DNA of 39,535 nucleotides from an uncultured Methanomassiliicoccales archaeon (GCA_938004075.1 CALKWP010000042.1:1-39535); one strand, 5' to 3'; positions 24,402-34,009 are shown, numbered from the stretch's first letter. Numbers and translations: made by a program. The notes: generated by a model from the letters alone, not told the origin.

Positions 24402-25404
24402 GACACAGGACACGTTCCAGAAACTGGAGACGAAAGGCCGCCACCTGAAGACAAAGAGGTCCAAGGAGGAAGAGTACAACGCGCCGCATCTCATCAGGCT
24501 TCCTAAAGGCGCTGTGCCGGAGTACATTAAGCTAACATCATTCCAGGAACTGAGCTGGCGCGTCATGGGAAAGCGCGTCAAGGCAAAGTACACCGAGGAC
24601 CAGGAGCTTGAGGAGAATCTGCTGAAAGCCCACATGAAGATAAGGCCCGAGGAGTTCATGGCCACACTCTACATGACCGCTCTGGTGCTTGCCATTGTCG
24701 GCATAGTCGCCGGCATAGTGGTTGCCATCCTTTTCGCTTTCCTGGACATGCTAATCATTGGAATTTTACTTGCTGTGGTCATGCCCATCGGCCTTCCTTT
24801 CATGGCGTTCAATGTGATGAAGGGCTCACCGGGCAGCAAGGCAAAATCCAGGGGCCGCGATATTGACAAGCGCATCTCGTCGGCAATGAGCTTCATATCT
24901 GCCATGGCATCCGCCAACGTGCCGGTGGACATGGTGTTCAAGGAACTCTCAAGGCAATCAGTGTATGGAGAGATACAGAAAGAAGCCGAGTGGATTACAA
25001 GGGATACGGAACTCCTCGGCATTGACATTCTGACCGCGATAAAGCGTGGCGCCGGCCGCTCACCCTCGCAGAAATTCCAGGATTTCCTGCAGGGCGTGGT
25101 GACGACATCAACGTCCGGAGGCCAGCTAAAGCCATACTTCCTTTTAAAGGCAACCGAATACGAGAAGGAGAACAAACTGATTCTCAAGGGCTCTATGGAA
25201 ACGCTTTCCATGCTCGGAGAAAGCTATGTCACGGTGGTGGTGGCATTTCCGCTTTTCCTGGTGGTCATCCTGGCCATCATGGCTATCATCGGCGGTAACT
25301 CGGCCAACACCCTCATGATCCTGTATCTGGTGGTGGGATTGATGATCCCGCTGTCCCAGTTCGGGTTCATATTCGTGGTGTGGAACATCAGCTCGGAAAT
25401 GTAA
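24391..25404 (+). CDS. TadC/FlaJ-like pilus membrane platform protein 1
   Basis: The 337-aa protein belongs to the T2SSF/TadC/FlaJ family that forms the membrane platform above the ATPase. It has a cytoplasmic N-terminus of about 90 residues, two adjacent helices (FMATLYMTALVLAIVG... and MLIIGILLAVVMPIGLPFMA), a cytoplasmic T2SSF helical domain (ISSAMSFISAMASANVPVDM...) and two or three C-terminal helices. The frame opens at GTG 24382, but the GGGAGGTG Shine-Dalgarno (24377-24384) overlaps it. TTG 24391, six bases after it, gives MAHETQDTF and is the better start. That start lies inside the ATPase gene, implying translational coupling. Confidence 0.83.
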   Translation: MAHETQDTFQKLETKGRHLKTKRSKEEEYNAPHLIRLPKGAVPEYIKLTSFQELSWRVMGKRVKAKYTEDQELEENLLKAHMKIRPEEFMATLYMTALVLAIVGIVAGIVVAILFAFLDMLIIGILLAVVMPIGLPFMAFNVMKGSPGSKAKSRGRDIDKRISSAMSFISAMASANVPVDMVFKELSRQSVYGEIQKEAEWITRDTELLGIDILTAIKRGAGRSPSQKFQDFLQGVVTTSTSGGQLKPYFLLKATEYEKENKLILKGSMETLSMLGESYVTVVVAFPLFLVVILAIMAIIGGNSANTLMILYLVVGLMIPLSQFGFIFVVWNISSEM

Positions 25405-25419
25405 TGGGAGGATGAAATC

Positions 25420-26475
25420 ATGGCAATGACTAAGGATGAGATGAAGAAGGTCGTGATGTCGAAGAGGCGCGATTACACAAAGCTGGTGCTCGGCATAGGC
25501 GGCGCCCTGTTCGCCCTGTTCATTGTTTTCGCATTGCTGAATCTCACCAATCAGGTTGATTGGTCCCTGAGACCGCTACCGCAAACCGAGATAGACGGCG
25601 TCATGGTAGATGGAGAGGACACGAACGAGAACGGCATGATAGATGCGGGTGACGTGTTCGATGGTTATGATAGCAATGAGGATGGCATCCCGGACCAGGG
25701 CCAATCACCCATGCAACGTTTCCTGAATTTCCTTTTCATCGGTCTCGGATTGATGATGGCCCCATATGCTTTCTACACTTCCAAGAAGCAGCAGAACATC
25801 AAGGACATCGAGAGCAGATTGCCCGACTTCCTGAGAGATGTGGCTGAAGCCGGCAGGTTTGGTATGACCCTTGCCGATGCGATAGTGGTCGCATCGTCAG
25901 GAAGGTACGGCAAGCTAACGCCCGAGATCAAGAAGATGGCCGCCCAGATTGAATGGGGGGTTCCAGCCGGGGAGACGCTCAGGCTTTTCTCGGAGAGGGT
26001 CAACACGCCTCTGGTCCGCAGGGTGGTCACGATAGTCGTCAAGGCAAGCGATGCGGGCGGAAGCGTTGCTGACGTTCTCTCGATGGTCGCCCACGACACG
26101 AAGGAAGAGCAGTATGCCCAGGCAGAAAGGAACCTGCAGATGAGCACGTACTTAGCTGTCATCTACATCTCATTCTTCGTGTTCCTTGTCACCATCATCA
26201 TTCTGAACCTCACTTTCCTGCCGAAGATCCGGATTGCAGGTACCAACGTGGCTGCGGCTGCCGAGGCCGCCGGTATCGAGGGGGGCGTGGGCGGCGCGAC
26301 GCTGGATGTAACTGCCATTCCGGCCATTCAAATATCTTTCTTCCTTGCGGTCATGGCTCACGCGGTCGGTGATGGCATAATGGCAGGCGTTCTTCAATCG
26401 GGCAGCATAGCCGATGGCATGCGGCACAGCGTGATACTCCTCATATTGGGGTTCCTGATATTGACTGTGGTGTAG
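25420..26475 (+). CDS. TadC/FlaJ-like pilus membrane protein 2 with EF-hand-like loop
   Basis: The 351-aa protein is a second T2SSF-type platform protein, not a close copy of the first. Helix 1 (about 22-42) is followed by a ~55-residue loop, helix 2 (about 101-119), the cytoplasmic domain (IESRLPDFLRDVAEAGRFGM...ASDAGGSVADVL) and C-terminal helices. The loop carries a canonical calcium-binding pattern D67-x-N69-x-N71-G72-x-I74-D75-x2-D78 and a second partial one at D84-x-N86-x-D88-G89...D92. Topology puts this loop outside the cell, where calcium could tune the motor. A GGGAGG site precedes ATG 25420 by about 8 bases. The gap to the preceding gene is 15 nt and to the next gene 9 nt. Confidence 0.83.
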   Translation: MAMTKDEMKKVVMSKRRDYTKLVLGIGGALFALFIVFALLNLTNQVDWSLRPLPQTEIDGVMVDGEDTNENGMIDAGDVFDGYDSNEDGIPDQGQSPMQRFLNFLFIGLGLMMAPYAFYTSKKQQNIKDIESRLPDFLRDVAEAGRFGMTLADAIVVASSGRYGKLTPEIKKMAAQIEWGVPAGETLRLFSERVNTPLVRRVVTIVVKASDAGGSVADVLSMVAHDTKEEQYAQAERNLQMSTYLAVIYISFFVFLVTIIILNLTFLPKIRIAGTNVAAAAEAAGIEGGVGGATLDVTAIPAIQISFFLAVMAHAVGDGIMAGVLQSGSIADGMRHSVILLILGFLILTVV

Positions 26476-26484
26476 GTGAGGAAA

Positions 26485-28203
26485 ATGGCAGACAGCGTTG
26501 CTCAGAATCAGATGCCCCCGGAAGGGGATGATGGCGAGGCCATGGAGGTGGACAAGAAGGGCCCGAATGCCATTGACAACATGAAGAAAGCCTACATGAT
26601 GAAGCTGAAAGGCAAGAGGTCCATCAAGGTCGTAGCCCCGAAAGGCTCCAAGGACGAGGAGAAGAAGATTTTGGATGGGGTCACCACCATTTCCAAGATT
26701 GTTGACAAGCACATCCAGGAGATCGAAGTCGCACCGATCATCGATGGCTACTCATACGTCCGCATCAAGTACGACAACGTGGCCAACGACTATCTTTATG
26801 AGGTCATCGAACCCCGCCTGACCGAGGAGGAGGAAGACATACTTGAGGTCCTGAAGGAGACGCTCATCGACTCCCTCGAGCTCATGATAGATGCCAAGAT
26901 GGATGAGAAGGAGGCATACCTTAGAAAAGGCATAGACAGCCTTCTTTCGGAAATCGGCGTCAGCCTCAACCCGATATCGAAGGAGAGGGTCACTTACTAT
27001 ATCCTGCGTGATTTCCTTAGGTACGGCGCGATTGATGTCACGATGACCGACCCCCAGGTGGAAGACCTTTCCTGCGACGGCATGAACGTCCCTCTCTACG
27101 TGTTCCACAGGAAGTACGGTTCCATCCAATCCAACCTCCGGTTCAAAACACCAGAGGAGCTGGACGGATTCGTGGTCTGGCTGGCTCAGCGTTGCGGCAA
27201 GCACATATCCGTCGCGGAACCCATGCTGGACGCAACGATTCCAGATGGCTCCAGGTTGCAAGCCACGCTGGGAACCCACGTGACCAAGAGAGGTTCCTCA
27301 TTCACAATCAGGCGTTTCAGGGAAAACCCTTTCACACCGCTGGATATGATCAAGTTCAAGACCATGTCCCTGGACATGATGGCTTACCTTTGGCTCTGCA
27401 TCGAGAATGGTAAATCAATCCTTGTGTGCGGAGGTACCGCAAGCGGTAAAACGACTACCCTTAACGCGGTTCTGCTGTTCATTCCGCCGCAGATGAAGAT
27501 CGTCAGCATCGAAGATACCCGCGAGCTCAACCTGCCCCACGAGAACTGGGTTCCCCTGCTCACCAGGGCTGGTTTCGGAGGCAAGGACGCCTCCGGAAAG
27601 GCTGCGGGCGAAATTGACATGTTCGAGCTTCTCACCGCGGCGCTCAGGCAGCGCCCACAATATATGATGGTCGGTGAGGTCAGGGGTTCTGAGGCCTATG
27701 TGGTTTTCCAGGCCATGGCAACCGGAAAGAGCGCTTACACAACCTTCCACGCAGAGAGCGTCCAGGCAATGGTCCACAGGATGGAACAGCCGCCCATCGA
27801 GGTTCCCAGGGCGCTCATCAGCGCACTGAACATGGTGCTCATCCAGGCCCAGGTCAAAGTGGGGACGAAGATGACGAGGCGCGTGAAATCCCTAACCGAG
27901 ATAGTAGGCATCGACCCCGATACCAACGAATTGATCTCAAACTCGGTTTACACCTGGAACCCTGCGGATGACACTTTCAACTACAGCGGCCACAGCTACA
28001 TCTACGAGCAGATAGCAGTGACCAAGGGCTGGTCCCAGAGGGAGATGATGAAGGAAGTGAAGAGGCGAACCAAGCTTCTCCTTTATCTCAAGAGCAGGAA
28101 TGTCAGCTACCGCAACGTGGCTAAATACGTCTCGGCTTATTACAAGAGCCCCGACAAGGTCATGAAGGAAGTTGAGGATTCAGGGTTCACCGGCGAAGAA
28201 TAG
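26485..28203 (+). CDS. Type IV pilus/archaellum-type secretion ATPase 2
   Basis: This is a 572-aa paralogue of the ATPase at 22707, alignable through most of its length. Walker A is GGTASGKTTTLNA (about 315-327). The Asp-box IEDTRELNLPHENW, Walker B YMMVGEVRGSE and His-box SAYTTFHAESV are all intact. The N-terminus differs, with a charged leader (GDDGEAMEVDKKGPN). ATG 26485 lies just after GTGAGG (26476-26481); GTG 26476 is a less likely start. As the last gene of the operon it could pair with TadC-like protein 2, giving two motor pairs, or the two ATPases could drive opposite movements. Both ideas are inference. Confidence 0.88.
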   Translation: MADSVAQNQMPPEGDDGEAMEVDKKGPNAIDNMKKAYMMKLKGKRSIKVVAPKGSKDEEKKILDGVTTISKIVDKHIQEIEVAPIIDGYSYVRIKYDNVANDYLYEVIEPRLTEEEEDILEVLKETLIDSLELMIDAKMDEKEAYLRKGIDSLLSEIGVSLNPISKERVTYYILRDFLRYGAIDVTMTDPQVEDLSCDGMNVPLYVFHRKYGSIQSNLRFKTPEELDGFVVWLAQRCGKHISVAEPMLDATIPDGSRLQATLGTHVTKRGSSFTIRRFRENPFTPLDMIKFKTMSLDMMAYLWLCIENGKSILVCGGTASGKTTTLNAVLLFIPPQMKIVSIEDTRELNLPHENWVPLLTRAGFGGKDASGKAAGEIDMFELLTAALRQRPQYMMVGEVRGSEAYVVFQAMATGKSAYTTFHAESVQAMVHRMEQPPIEVPRALISALNMVLIQAQVKVGTKMTRRVKSLTEIVGIDPDTNELISNSVYTWNPADDTFNYSGHSYIYEQIAVTKGWSQREMMKEVKRRTKLLLYLKSRNVSYRNVAKYVSAYYKSPDKVMKEVEDSGFTGEE

Positions 28204-28350
28204 TCATACCATACAAAACGAGCTATTGTCAGAATGAATTATCGAGGGAATCCAAAGAGCATGAGTCCGGTCGGGCCCACTTTGTCAATATCATGCGCGA
28301 AATCCCGATCCCTAAAAAAAATTCATTGTAAATTGGATAAATGAAAGGAA

Positions 28351-28370
28351 GGGGCCAGAATCCCAGCCCC
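28351..28370 (-). terminator. Hairpin terminator of the beta-helix/CARDB gene
   Basis: Read leftward, GGGGCTGG and CTGGCCCC form an 8-bp stem with two wobble pairs and a GATT loop, 11 nt after the stop at 28382. A T-rich run (TTCCTTTCATTT) follows. No comparable structure is evident for the convergent pilus operon in the 178-bp spacer. Confidence 0.6.
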
Positions 28371-28381
28371 TATTATCTGGT

Positions 28382-31300
28382 TCACTGGCCGCCTTCGCCG
28401 CCGGGCTCGCCCGGCCTGCGAACAATCTTCTTTATCGGCTTCCTGATGATGCGCCTTGCGTCGCCGCCCGCGGCATCCGGGAACTCGTAGCTGCATATCG
28501 GGCAGACCTTGTCGGTGGCGTTGACTTCCATTCCGCAGGACGGGCATCCCTTCTTGCCTGCTTGGGCCGGAGCCGGGGCGACCGGTTGGGGTGCTGCTGG
28601 CTGTTGCTGGACGGGTGCCTGCTGTTGTGCAGGGGCGGGTTGTACTGGCTGCTTCTGGGGTGCCGCTGCCGGTGCCGGGGCTGCCTGTTGCTTGACCGGG
28701 GGTTGCTCCTGCTTCGGGGGCAGCTTTCCCTCCGGCTTCTTGGGCGCCGGCTTTTCCGGTTCTCCCATTACTGAGCCGCACTTGTGGCAGATCTTCGCAG
28801 TGACGCTGTTCTCGGTTTGGCAGATCGGGCAGGGCCTCGAGCCCATGCGCTTCATCTCCTCTTCCTCCTTGAGCCAGAGGTCGAAGGTGATGAAAGTCGG
28901 TTGTTTAGCCCACCAGGCCTGGAATTCCGTTTCTGTGAATTCCTTGCCGAGCTCGGTTTTTGCCTGCTCGCGGAATTTTCTGACAACGTCCTCGAACTGG
29001 CGCTTCATCTTGGACTCGTAGTCATCGAGGTCTTCGGTGCCCACGGTGAATTCCGTTCCGCAGTCTGGACAGTTCTTGACGTCTATCGGCACCCATGCGC
29101 CACAGACACTGCACTTCGCGACCTCGGTCTCGAACTCCACACCGCACTTCGGGCACTTGGCCGCGCCTTCAGGTATGAATGCGCCGCAATCGCCGCACTG
29201 GACGGTCTTGCCCAGCCCTACGAAGTATAGGTATAGCGTGATTCCAACAATTATCGCTACAACCACGAGGATGATTGCAAAGATAATCCACCAGGGAATC
29301 GAGGGTGCGGGGTCTATCCTGAACCATGATGTGCTCGGGGTAACGCCGTCGCCTGACACGCGAACTGTGTAGTTGCCCTCAGCGGAAACCGGGATGGCCG
29401 TGCTGAAGAAGCCGCCAACACCGGTCGTGACTATGACCGCGCTTCCGGAAACTCCCTGCAGTTCCACTGTGAGTTGAACGCCGGGCATGCCGATGTTCGG
29501 GTTGTCCGTGCGCAGAACGAAGCCGCTTACAAGGACGCTGGTTGTCTCGCCGACTGTGTATACATTGGACCATTTCTCGTCCTGGTAGAATGCGGCTGGC
29601 AAGCTTATCCTGACGAAGAGGTCGGGCATTATTGCGGTCGCTGACAATAACAATTCGTTGTTATGCTCGTTGTATTCCTCGATTTGGCCGATTATGGGAG
29701 TTATGCCATCGAAGGCTATCACATCGGTGTTGTTCAGTTCCGGGTCAACGACAATGTACAGATTGTAATCGCCGACATTGACTCCGATGCAGGGTATGGT
29801 CAGAACGATTGTTTCACCGGAAATCAGGCTGGACACCGTTGCGTTTCCGATTCTTCCAGTCAGGATTTCATTTCCCGAGTTCCACTGGGTCTGGGTGGTG
29901 TTCCAATCATCCATGCTCGTGAACACATGCACGGTGAAGTTGAATGCAGACATTCCCCCGTTGTTGGTGATGGTGGCGTTCAGGGCGAATGCGGTATTGC
30001 CCACAAGTGTGGTCAGGTTGTTGGCGAATTCCACGCCCTCGAGTTCAATGTCCGGCCTGTTGTCCACAACAGTTATTGCCTGGTTCATTTGATTGCTGAC
30101 AAGTCCGTTATCTGCATATGCAATAGCATAGATGTTGTGAGTTTGCTGAAGCCCGACAGTCAGGGCGGTCCATGAAAGTGTGGCATATGCGCCACTACCG
30201 GTGTTGATATTAGGTATTATGTTGGATGAGCCGATGAGGTTCGTTGTTCCCGAGGGGAGGCCATCATAGAACCTGACAAAGACATTGCTGGCAAACAGCT
30301 CGCCATTGTTCTGTATCCTGGCCCTGAGAACGAGCCTTGTGCGGTTGGATGTCTGCGTGATCGGGGTGCCGCCTCCGATGCTTGCCTCAATCAGGGTAGC
30401 GCCGGAAATTATCTCCACGGTCTGGAGGTGAAGGTCGGGGAATTCCCATACCCTCAGCTGCCTGGGCCAGAGGCTGTTGTTGTTGTTGCCCTCGTTGACT
30501 TCCGGCACCAGATTGGCCTCGTCTATCTCGACGAGGATGTAATATGTACCGTTAGCTGTGAAGGTCACCGGGATTGAAGCGACAGTGGGTGTGTTGGCAT
30601 TCGCGGGAACCAGTGGCAATGTTACCGTGCCCAGGAGGGTGCCGGCCGTGTTCTCGTAGAATGTGACAGTGACGTTGGTGGCGTCAAGGTCTCCAAGGTT
30701 CCAGACGTTGGAGTATATCGTGAAGGACTGGTTTATCATGGGGTAGCTTGTGGAGAAGGACACATCAAAGTATTGCATTATGGCCAGGTCGGGCTGGGAG
30801 GTTACACTGACGAGCGTGTAATTGTGGTTGTTGGTCTCGTCCTGTTCCTTGATGCTCTTCAAGGGGTCAACTGTGACTGTGATGTTGTGAGCACCAATCT
30901 GGTCAATGCTGGTCCATGTGTAGGGATAGGATATCTCCCAAGTCTCGCCTGGCGCGAGTGAATCGCGGTACTCGGAGTGGATATTGGTTGTCACGCCATT
31001 GAAGATGTCCTCAAGCCAGACTACCACGCCTGTCGCAATGGCGTCCCCGTTGTTGGAGACGGTTGTATTTATCCAAACCTGGTTGCCGCGTCCCACGCTG
31101 TTTCCCGGTTCCAGAGGCTCCACTGTGATCGGTGGGTCCAGGTCTGGGAGAACATTTTCGAGAGTCACGGTTTTCTTAGCGGTTGTGTCGATGAGGCCCA
31201 TGAGCGGGTAGGCTGAAAGTCCCAGGCCTACGGTCTTGTTGTGCGAGATTCCCGAGAACAGCTGGTATTCGGTGACCAGGCTGTACAGGTTGTAATGGGA

Positions 31301-33913
31301 CTCCATCACATCGGACGTTGCATAGTCATAGAATAAGTAATCACTCAGCGCCGGTGTTGTGAATTTTCCCGCTGCATCTGTGGTGCCGGCCCTGTTCAGC
31401 ATCGAAGCCCAAGCGGGGTATGCTGATGTAATCCAGATATTGGCATTCTGAAGGGTCTTTGCCGGCGTTAGCCCATCATAGACTGTCACTTCGACCAACC
31501 TGTAGACCCAGACCTTGGCGCTGTCCGAGGGAGATATTCTGAAATTTGGAGAGAACGGGGAATAGCAGCCCACCAGGACCGCCTCTGTTGTTCCATACAG
31601 GTCGTCCAGGTTTTTGGAGAACATTGTGCTCCACGCCTTCAGTCGCACATTGGAGCCGGGCGTGGTGTCGAAGTTCCCTGCAAGCTCGGTCCTGTTGAAT
31701 GTGGCCCGTGAGTTGCCTGATGCCACTATGTCAATGATGTTCGTTGTGGACGAGTCGACCATTGTCAGGGAGGCGCTGTCTTGCAAGTAAATCTTCATTG
31801 GAATGGTGCCCTGGGTTTTGAGGTCCACATTGTTCAAGATGAGCTGACCGTTGTTCCGGACAATTATGTGGTATGGAGCAGTCCCGGAATAAGCCATCAG
31901 TGTGTTGGCATTGGATATGGTCAGAATGCCGTTGTCCTCTACAACTATGAAATCGTTGATTGATAGCGATTCCGCAACGCCGCCGTTCATGCTCATCACC
32001 ATGTTCTGATTGACTATGATACCGGGCGAGCCGAAGGGTCTCGGGAGCGTGAGGTCGGTGAGCTGGATTGCGGCTTCCACAGAGTTGTCTAGCTCGGCAA
32101 TATTGGGCACGGGAGAGAAATCACAGACAGAGTAACCGCCAGCGGAGCCGGCATAGATTACGTTCACGTCATACTCGCCGACATGATCGCCGTTGGGGTA
32201 GGTTGCTTCGTTAAAGAAGGTGGTGAGCAAGGGCATCGTGGCCTTTCCGTCAGCACCGGTTATGTTGAAAGTGGCCGGGTTAACACCAAGATAATCGGTC
32301 ATCCTGGCCTTTGCGTCAGCCCACACCGGGTCGGCATCGCCAGAGAGGTCGTTTATCTTCGAGACCTGGTTTATCAGGCCCTGCTCGGTGAAGTGGAATG
32401 TGGCGTTTATTCTTGCTCCCTGGACCGGCATGCCATACCTGTCGGTGACTGATGTTTCCAGCCATTTAAAGTAGTAGGCGTTGCTGGTGGCATCCACCCT
32501 GAACGGGACAAAGTCCACCGGGTCAGCGCCAAGCGGTATCTCCTTGAAGTCTGCCATTCCGGCCGAGCCCCATTCATCCTCGCTGATCGTTGTGTTGTAC
32601 ATGAACAGGTTGGCGCCGTTAATCAATTCAAAGGCATTCTTGGAACCATAGTTGTCAGTTGTCGGAGTCCAATCAACGCCGACATAGCTGTTGATTACGG
32701 ACATGTCGGTGTTGTCAAGGGTGATTACATTCGATGTGGGAGGACTTGGATGGGTCTCATATGCACTAACATAAACACAAATTAAATCAAAGTTTATATC
32801 TTCAGAAGTGGGTGAATTATCTTCATAACTTGTGAAATTTACATTCATTTGTGAAATGTGGTCAAAAGTGTTTACATTTGAGGTGATATCTATTGGCATA
32901 AAAAGATTGACAGTCTGATTCTCTTGAACTTGAAATGCGTGTGTGTCTGGTAGTACTCCAGGAACGGAGTACGTTACTCGATTAAGAAGGTCAGTACCAG
33001 GTGCGTATGTATAACCTGGGTTATTGTAAACTACAACCAATGTTGTGGATGAAATCATGTAATCGATATCATTAAATCCTGATGTGTCAAAACTATTTAC
33101 ATTAATTGTTTGTGGCCATCCAATCAGTGTAATATAAGCACCATTTTCAGAAATAATATCTGCTAGATTTCCAGTTCCATTGTGAACTACACCATTTGGT
33201 AAAATAGTGAAAAAGAAGTTTTCTACGACAGCTGCTTCATCCTCATATAAATAGTCAATCCTGGAATCCGCGACTGTGACCTCTGAATCAACGAATGTCA
33301 TCACCGGGGCATCGTCCTGCAGGTCGGACAAAGCCCTGGGGGTTCCGGCCCACCATTGGTTCACAACGCCCTTGAAGGAGGTGAACCTGTTGGACCAGTC
33401 TGTCTGGAGAAGCATCGGCTCAAGGCTTGTTATCCATGAGTCATTGACGAAAGTCAGGGTGTTGGTGACGTTCAGCCATCCGGGGAATGCCAGCACGGAG
33501 TTTCTCTCCATGCGGAAGAAGGCGTTGGTCAGCTCCATCTCGAAGTAGGGGTCCCACATGGCCTGTTCGCTGGCACCAGTTGTTATTGTGGAGTTTTCCA
33601 GGATGAGAGTGCCACCATTGACCTGCAGGAAGTAATCTGTGAAGTCATTCTGCGGGAAGTTGAGGGTGCTGTTGACGAGCTTCAGAGTGCCGCCAACCTG
33701 CACGGTAATGCCGTACTGGGCGTCCTGGATCGTGTCCCTGAGTTCCACATAGCTGTTGATTATTGATGGCACGATCATGGGCTGTGGCTGGTCCTGCTCA
33801 GCTCCCGAACCCACCTGCGTGGTCAGTATGCCCACAAAACTGGCTGCGACCATGCACCACAGTATGAATGCGCTCACAAGCTTCTGCACTGTCTTTGGCT
33901 TATCATTGTTCAT
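28382..33913 (-). CDS. Giant surface protein: beta-helix, CARDB repeats, one anchor helix, four cytoplasmic zinc ribbons
   Basis: The 1843-aa protein has a signal segment (about 11-33) and a region of beta-helix-like strands (GGTLILENSTITTG, NNGQLILNNVDLKT). Four or so CARDB-type adhesion domains follow (about 930-1440, patterns such as TVSNNGDAIATGVVVWLED and VDEANLVPEVNEGNNNN-like ends), then an Ig-like domain. A single helix (about 1545-1568) leads to a ~270-residue cytoplasmic tail. The tail holds four double CxxC zinc ribbons (two near 1572-1625, one near 1695-1715, one near 1788-1804), a charged helical region and a Pro/Ala/Gln-rich linker, and ends basic. Outside-binding plus inside zinc ribbons suggests adhesion or signalling. 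An in-frame AT-rich patch spans codons of about residues 221-384. A GGGGTGA ribosome site precedes ATG 33913. Confidence 0.85.
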   Translation of the reverse strand: MNNDKPKTVQKLVSAFILWCMVAASFVGILTTQVGSGAEQDQPQPMIVPSIINSYVELRDTIQDAQYGITVQVGGTLKLVNSTLNFPQNDFTDYFLQVNGGTLILENSTITTGASEQAMWDPYFEMELTNAFFRMERNSVLAFPGWLNVTNTLTFVNDSWITSLEPMLLQTDWSNRFTSFKGVVNQWWAGTPRALSDLQDDAPVMTFVDSEVTVADSRIDYLYEDEAAVVENFFFTILPNGVVHNGTGNLADIISENGAYITLIGWPQTINVNSFDTSGFNDIDYMISSTTLVVVYNNPGYTYAPGTDLLNRVTYSVPGVLPDTHAFQVQENQTVNLFMPIDITSNVNTFDHISQMNVNFTSYEDNSPTSEDINFDLICVYVSAYETHPSPPTSNVITLDNTDMSVINSYVGVDWTPTTDNYGSKNAFELINGANLFMYNTTISEDEWGSAGMADFKEIPLGADPVDFVPFRVDATSNAYYFKWLETSVTDRYGMPVQGARINATFHFTEQGLINQVSKINDLSGDADPVWADAKARMTDYLGVNPATFNITGADGKATMPLLTTFFNEATYPNGDHVGEYDVNVIYAGSAGGYSVCDFSPVPNIAELDNSVEAAIQLTDLTLPRPFGSPGIIVNQNMVMSMNGGVAESLSINDFIVVEDNGILTISNANTLMAYSGTAPYHIIVRNNGQLILNNVDLKTQGTIPMKIYLQDSASLTMVDSSTTNIIDIVASGNSRATFNRTELAGNFDTTPGSNVRLKAWSTMFSKNLDDLYGTTEAVLVGCYSPFSPNFRISPSDSAKVWVYRLVEVTVYDGLTPAKTLQNANIWITSAYPAWASMLNRAGTTDAAGKFTTPALSDYLFYDYATSDVMESHYNLYSLVTEYQLFSGISHNKTVGLGLSAYPLMGLIDTTAKKTVTLENVLPDLDPPITVEPLEPGNSVGRGNQVWINTTVSNNGDAIATGVVVWLEDIFNGVTTNIHSEYRDSLAPGETWEISYPYTWTSIDQIGAHNITVTVDPLKSIKEQDETNNHNYTLVSVTSQPDLAIMQYFDVSFSTSYPMINQSFTIYSNVWNLGDLDATNVTVTFYENTAGTLLGTVTLPLVPANANTPTVASIPVTFTANGTYYILVEIDEANLVPEVNEGNNNNSLWPRQLRVWEFPDLHLQTVEIISGATLIEASIGGGTPITQTSNRTRLVLRARIQNNGELFASNVFVRFYDGLPSGTTNLIGSSNIIPNINTGSGAYATLSWTALTVGLQQTHNIYAIAYADNGLVSNQMNQAITVVDNRPDIELEGVEFANNLTTLVGNTAFALNATITNNGGMSAFNFTVHVFTSMDDWNTTQTQWNSGNEILTGRIGNATVSSLISGETIVLTIPCIGVNVGDYNLYIVVDPELNNTDVIAFDGITPIIGQIEEYNEHNNELLLSATAIMPDLFVRISLPAAFYQDEKWSNVYTVGETTSVLVSGFVLRTDNPNIGMPGVQLTVELQGVSGSAVIVTTGVGGFFSTAIPVSAEGNYTVRVSGDGVTPSTSWFRIDPAPSIPWWIIFAIILVVVAIIVGITLYLYFVGLGKTVQCGDCGAFIPEGAAKCPKCGVEFETEVAKCSVCGAWVPIDVKNCPDCGTEFTVGTEDLDDYESKMKRQFEDVVRKFREQAKTELGKEFTETEFQAWWAKQPTFITFDLWLKEEEEMKRMGSRPCPICQTENSVTAKICHKCGSVMGEPEKPAPKKPEGKLPPKQEQPPVKQQAAPAPAAAPQKQPVQPAPAQQQAPVQQQPAAPQPVAPAPAQAGKKGCPSCGMEVNATDKVCPICSYEFPDAAGGDARRIIRKPIKKIVRRPGEPGGEGGQ
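32762..33252 (-). other. Sharply bounded AT-rich segment inside the giant surface-protein gene
   Basis: G+C is about 30% in a sample (18 of 60 at 33061-33120), against 55% just outside (33 of 60 at 33361-33420), by hand count. Both edges fall within a few tens of bases, and the reading frame is unbroken. The encoded ~164 residues are rich in Asn, Phe, Ile and Tyr with A/T-ending codons, unlike the C/G-ending codons around them. Confidence 0.75.
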
Positions 33914-33997
33914 AGATTCACCCCGGAAGATTCCGTGTTATTCCCCAACATCGTTTTTCCCGCTGTGTGTATTGGATATATTCAGTAATCGTTATCT

Positions 33998-34009
33998 TAT
34001 ATATATATG
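33998..34009 (-). promoter_or_regulatory. TATA box of the giant surface-protein gene
   Basis: A run of alternating TA (33998-34009) lies about 90 nt before ATG 33913 and predicts a leader of about 60 nt that carries the GGGGTGA ribosome site. The gene therefore has its own promoter although it follows the peptidase gene on the same strand. Confidence 0.6.
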
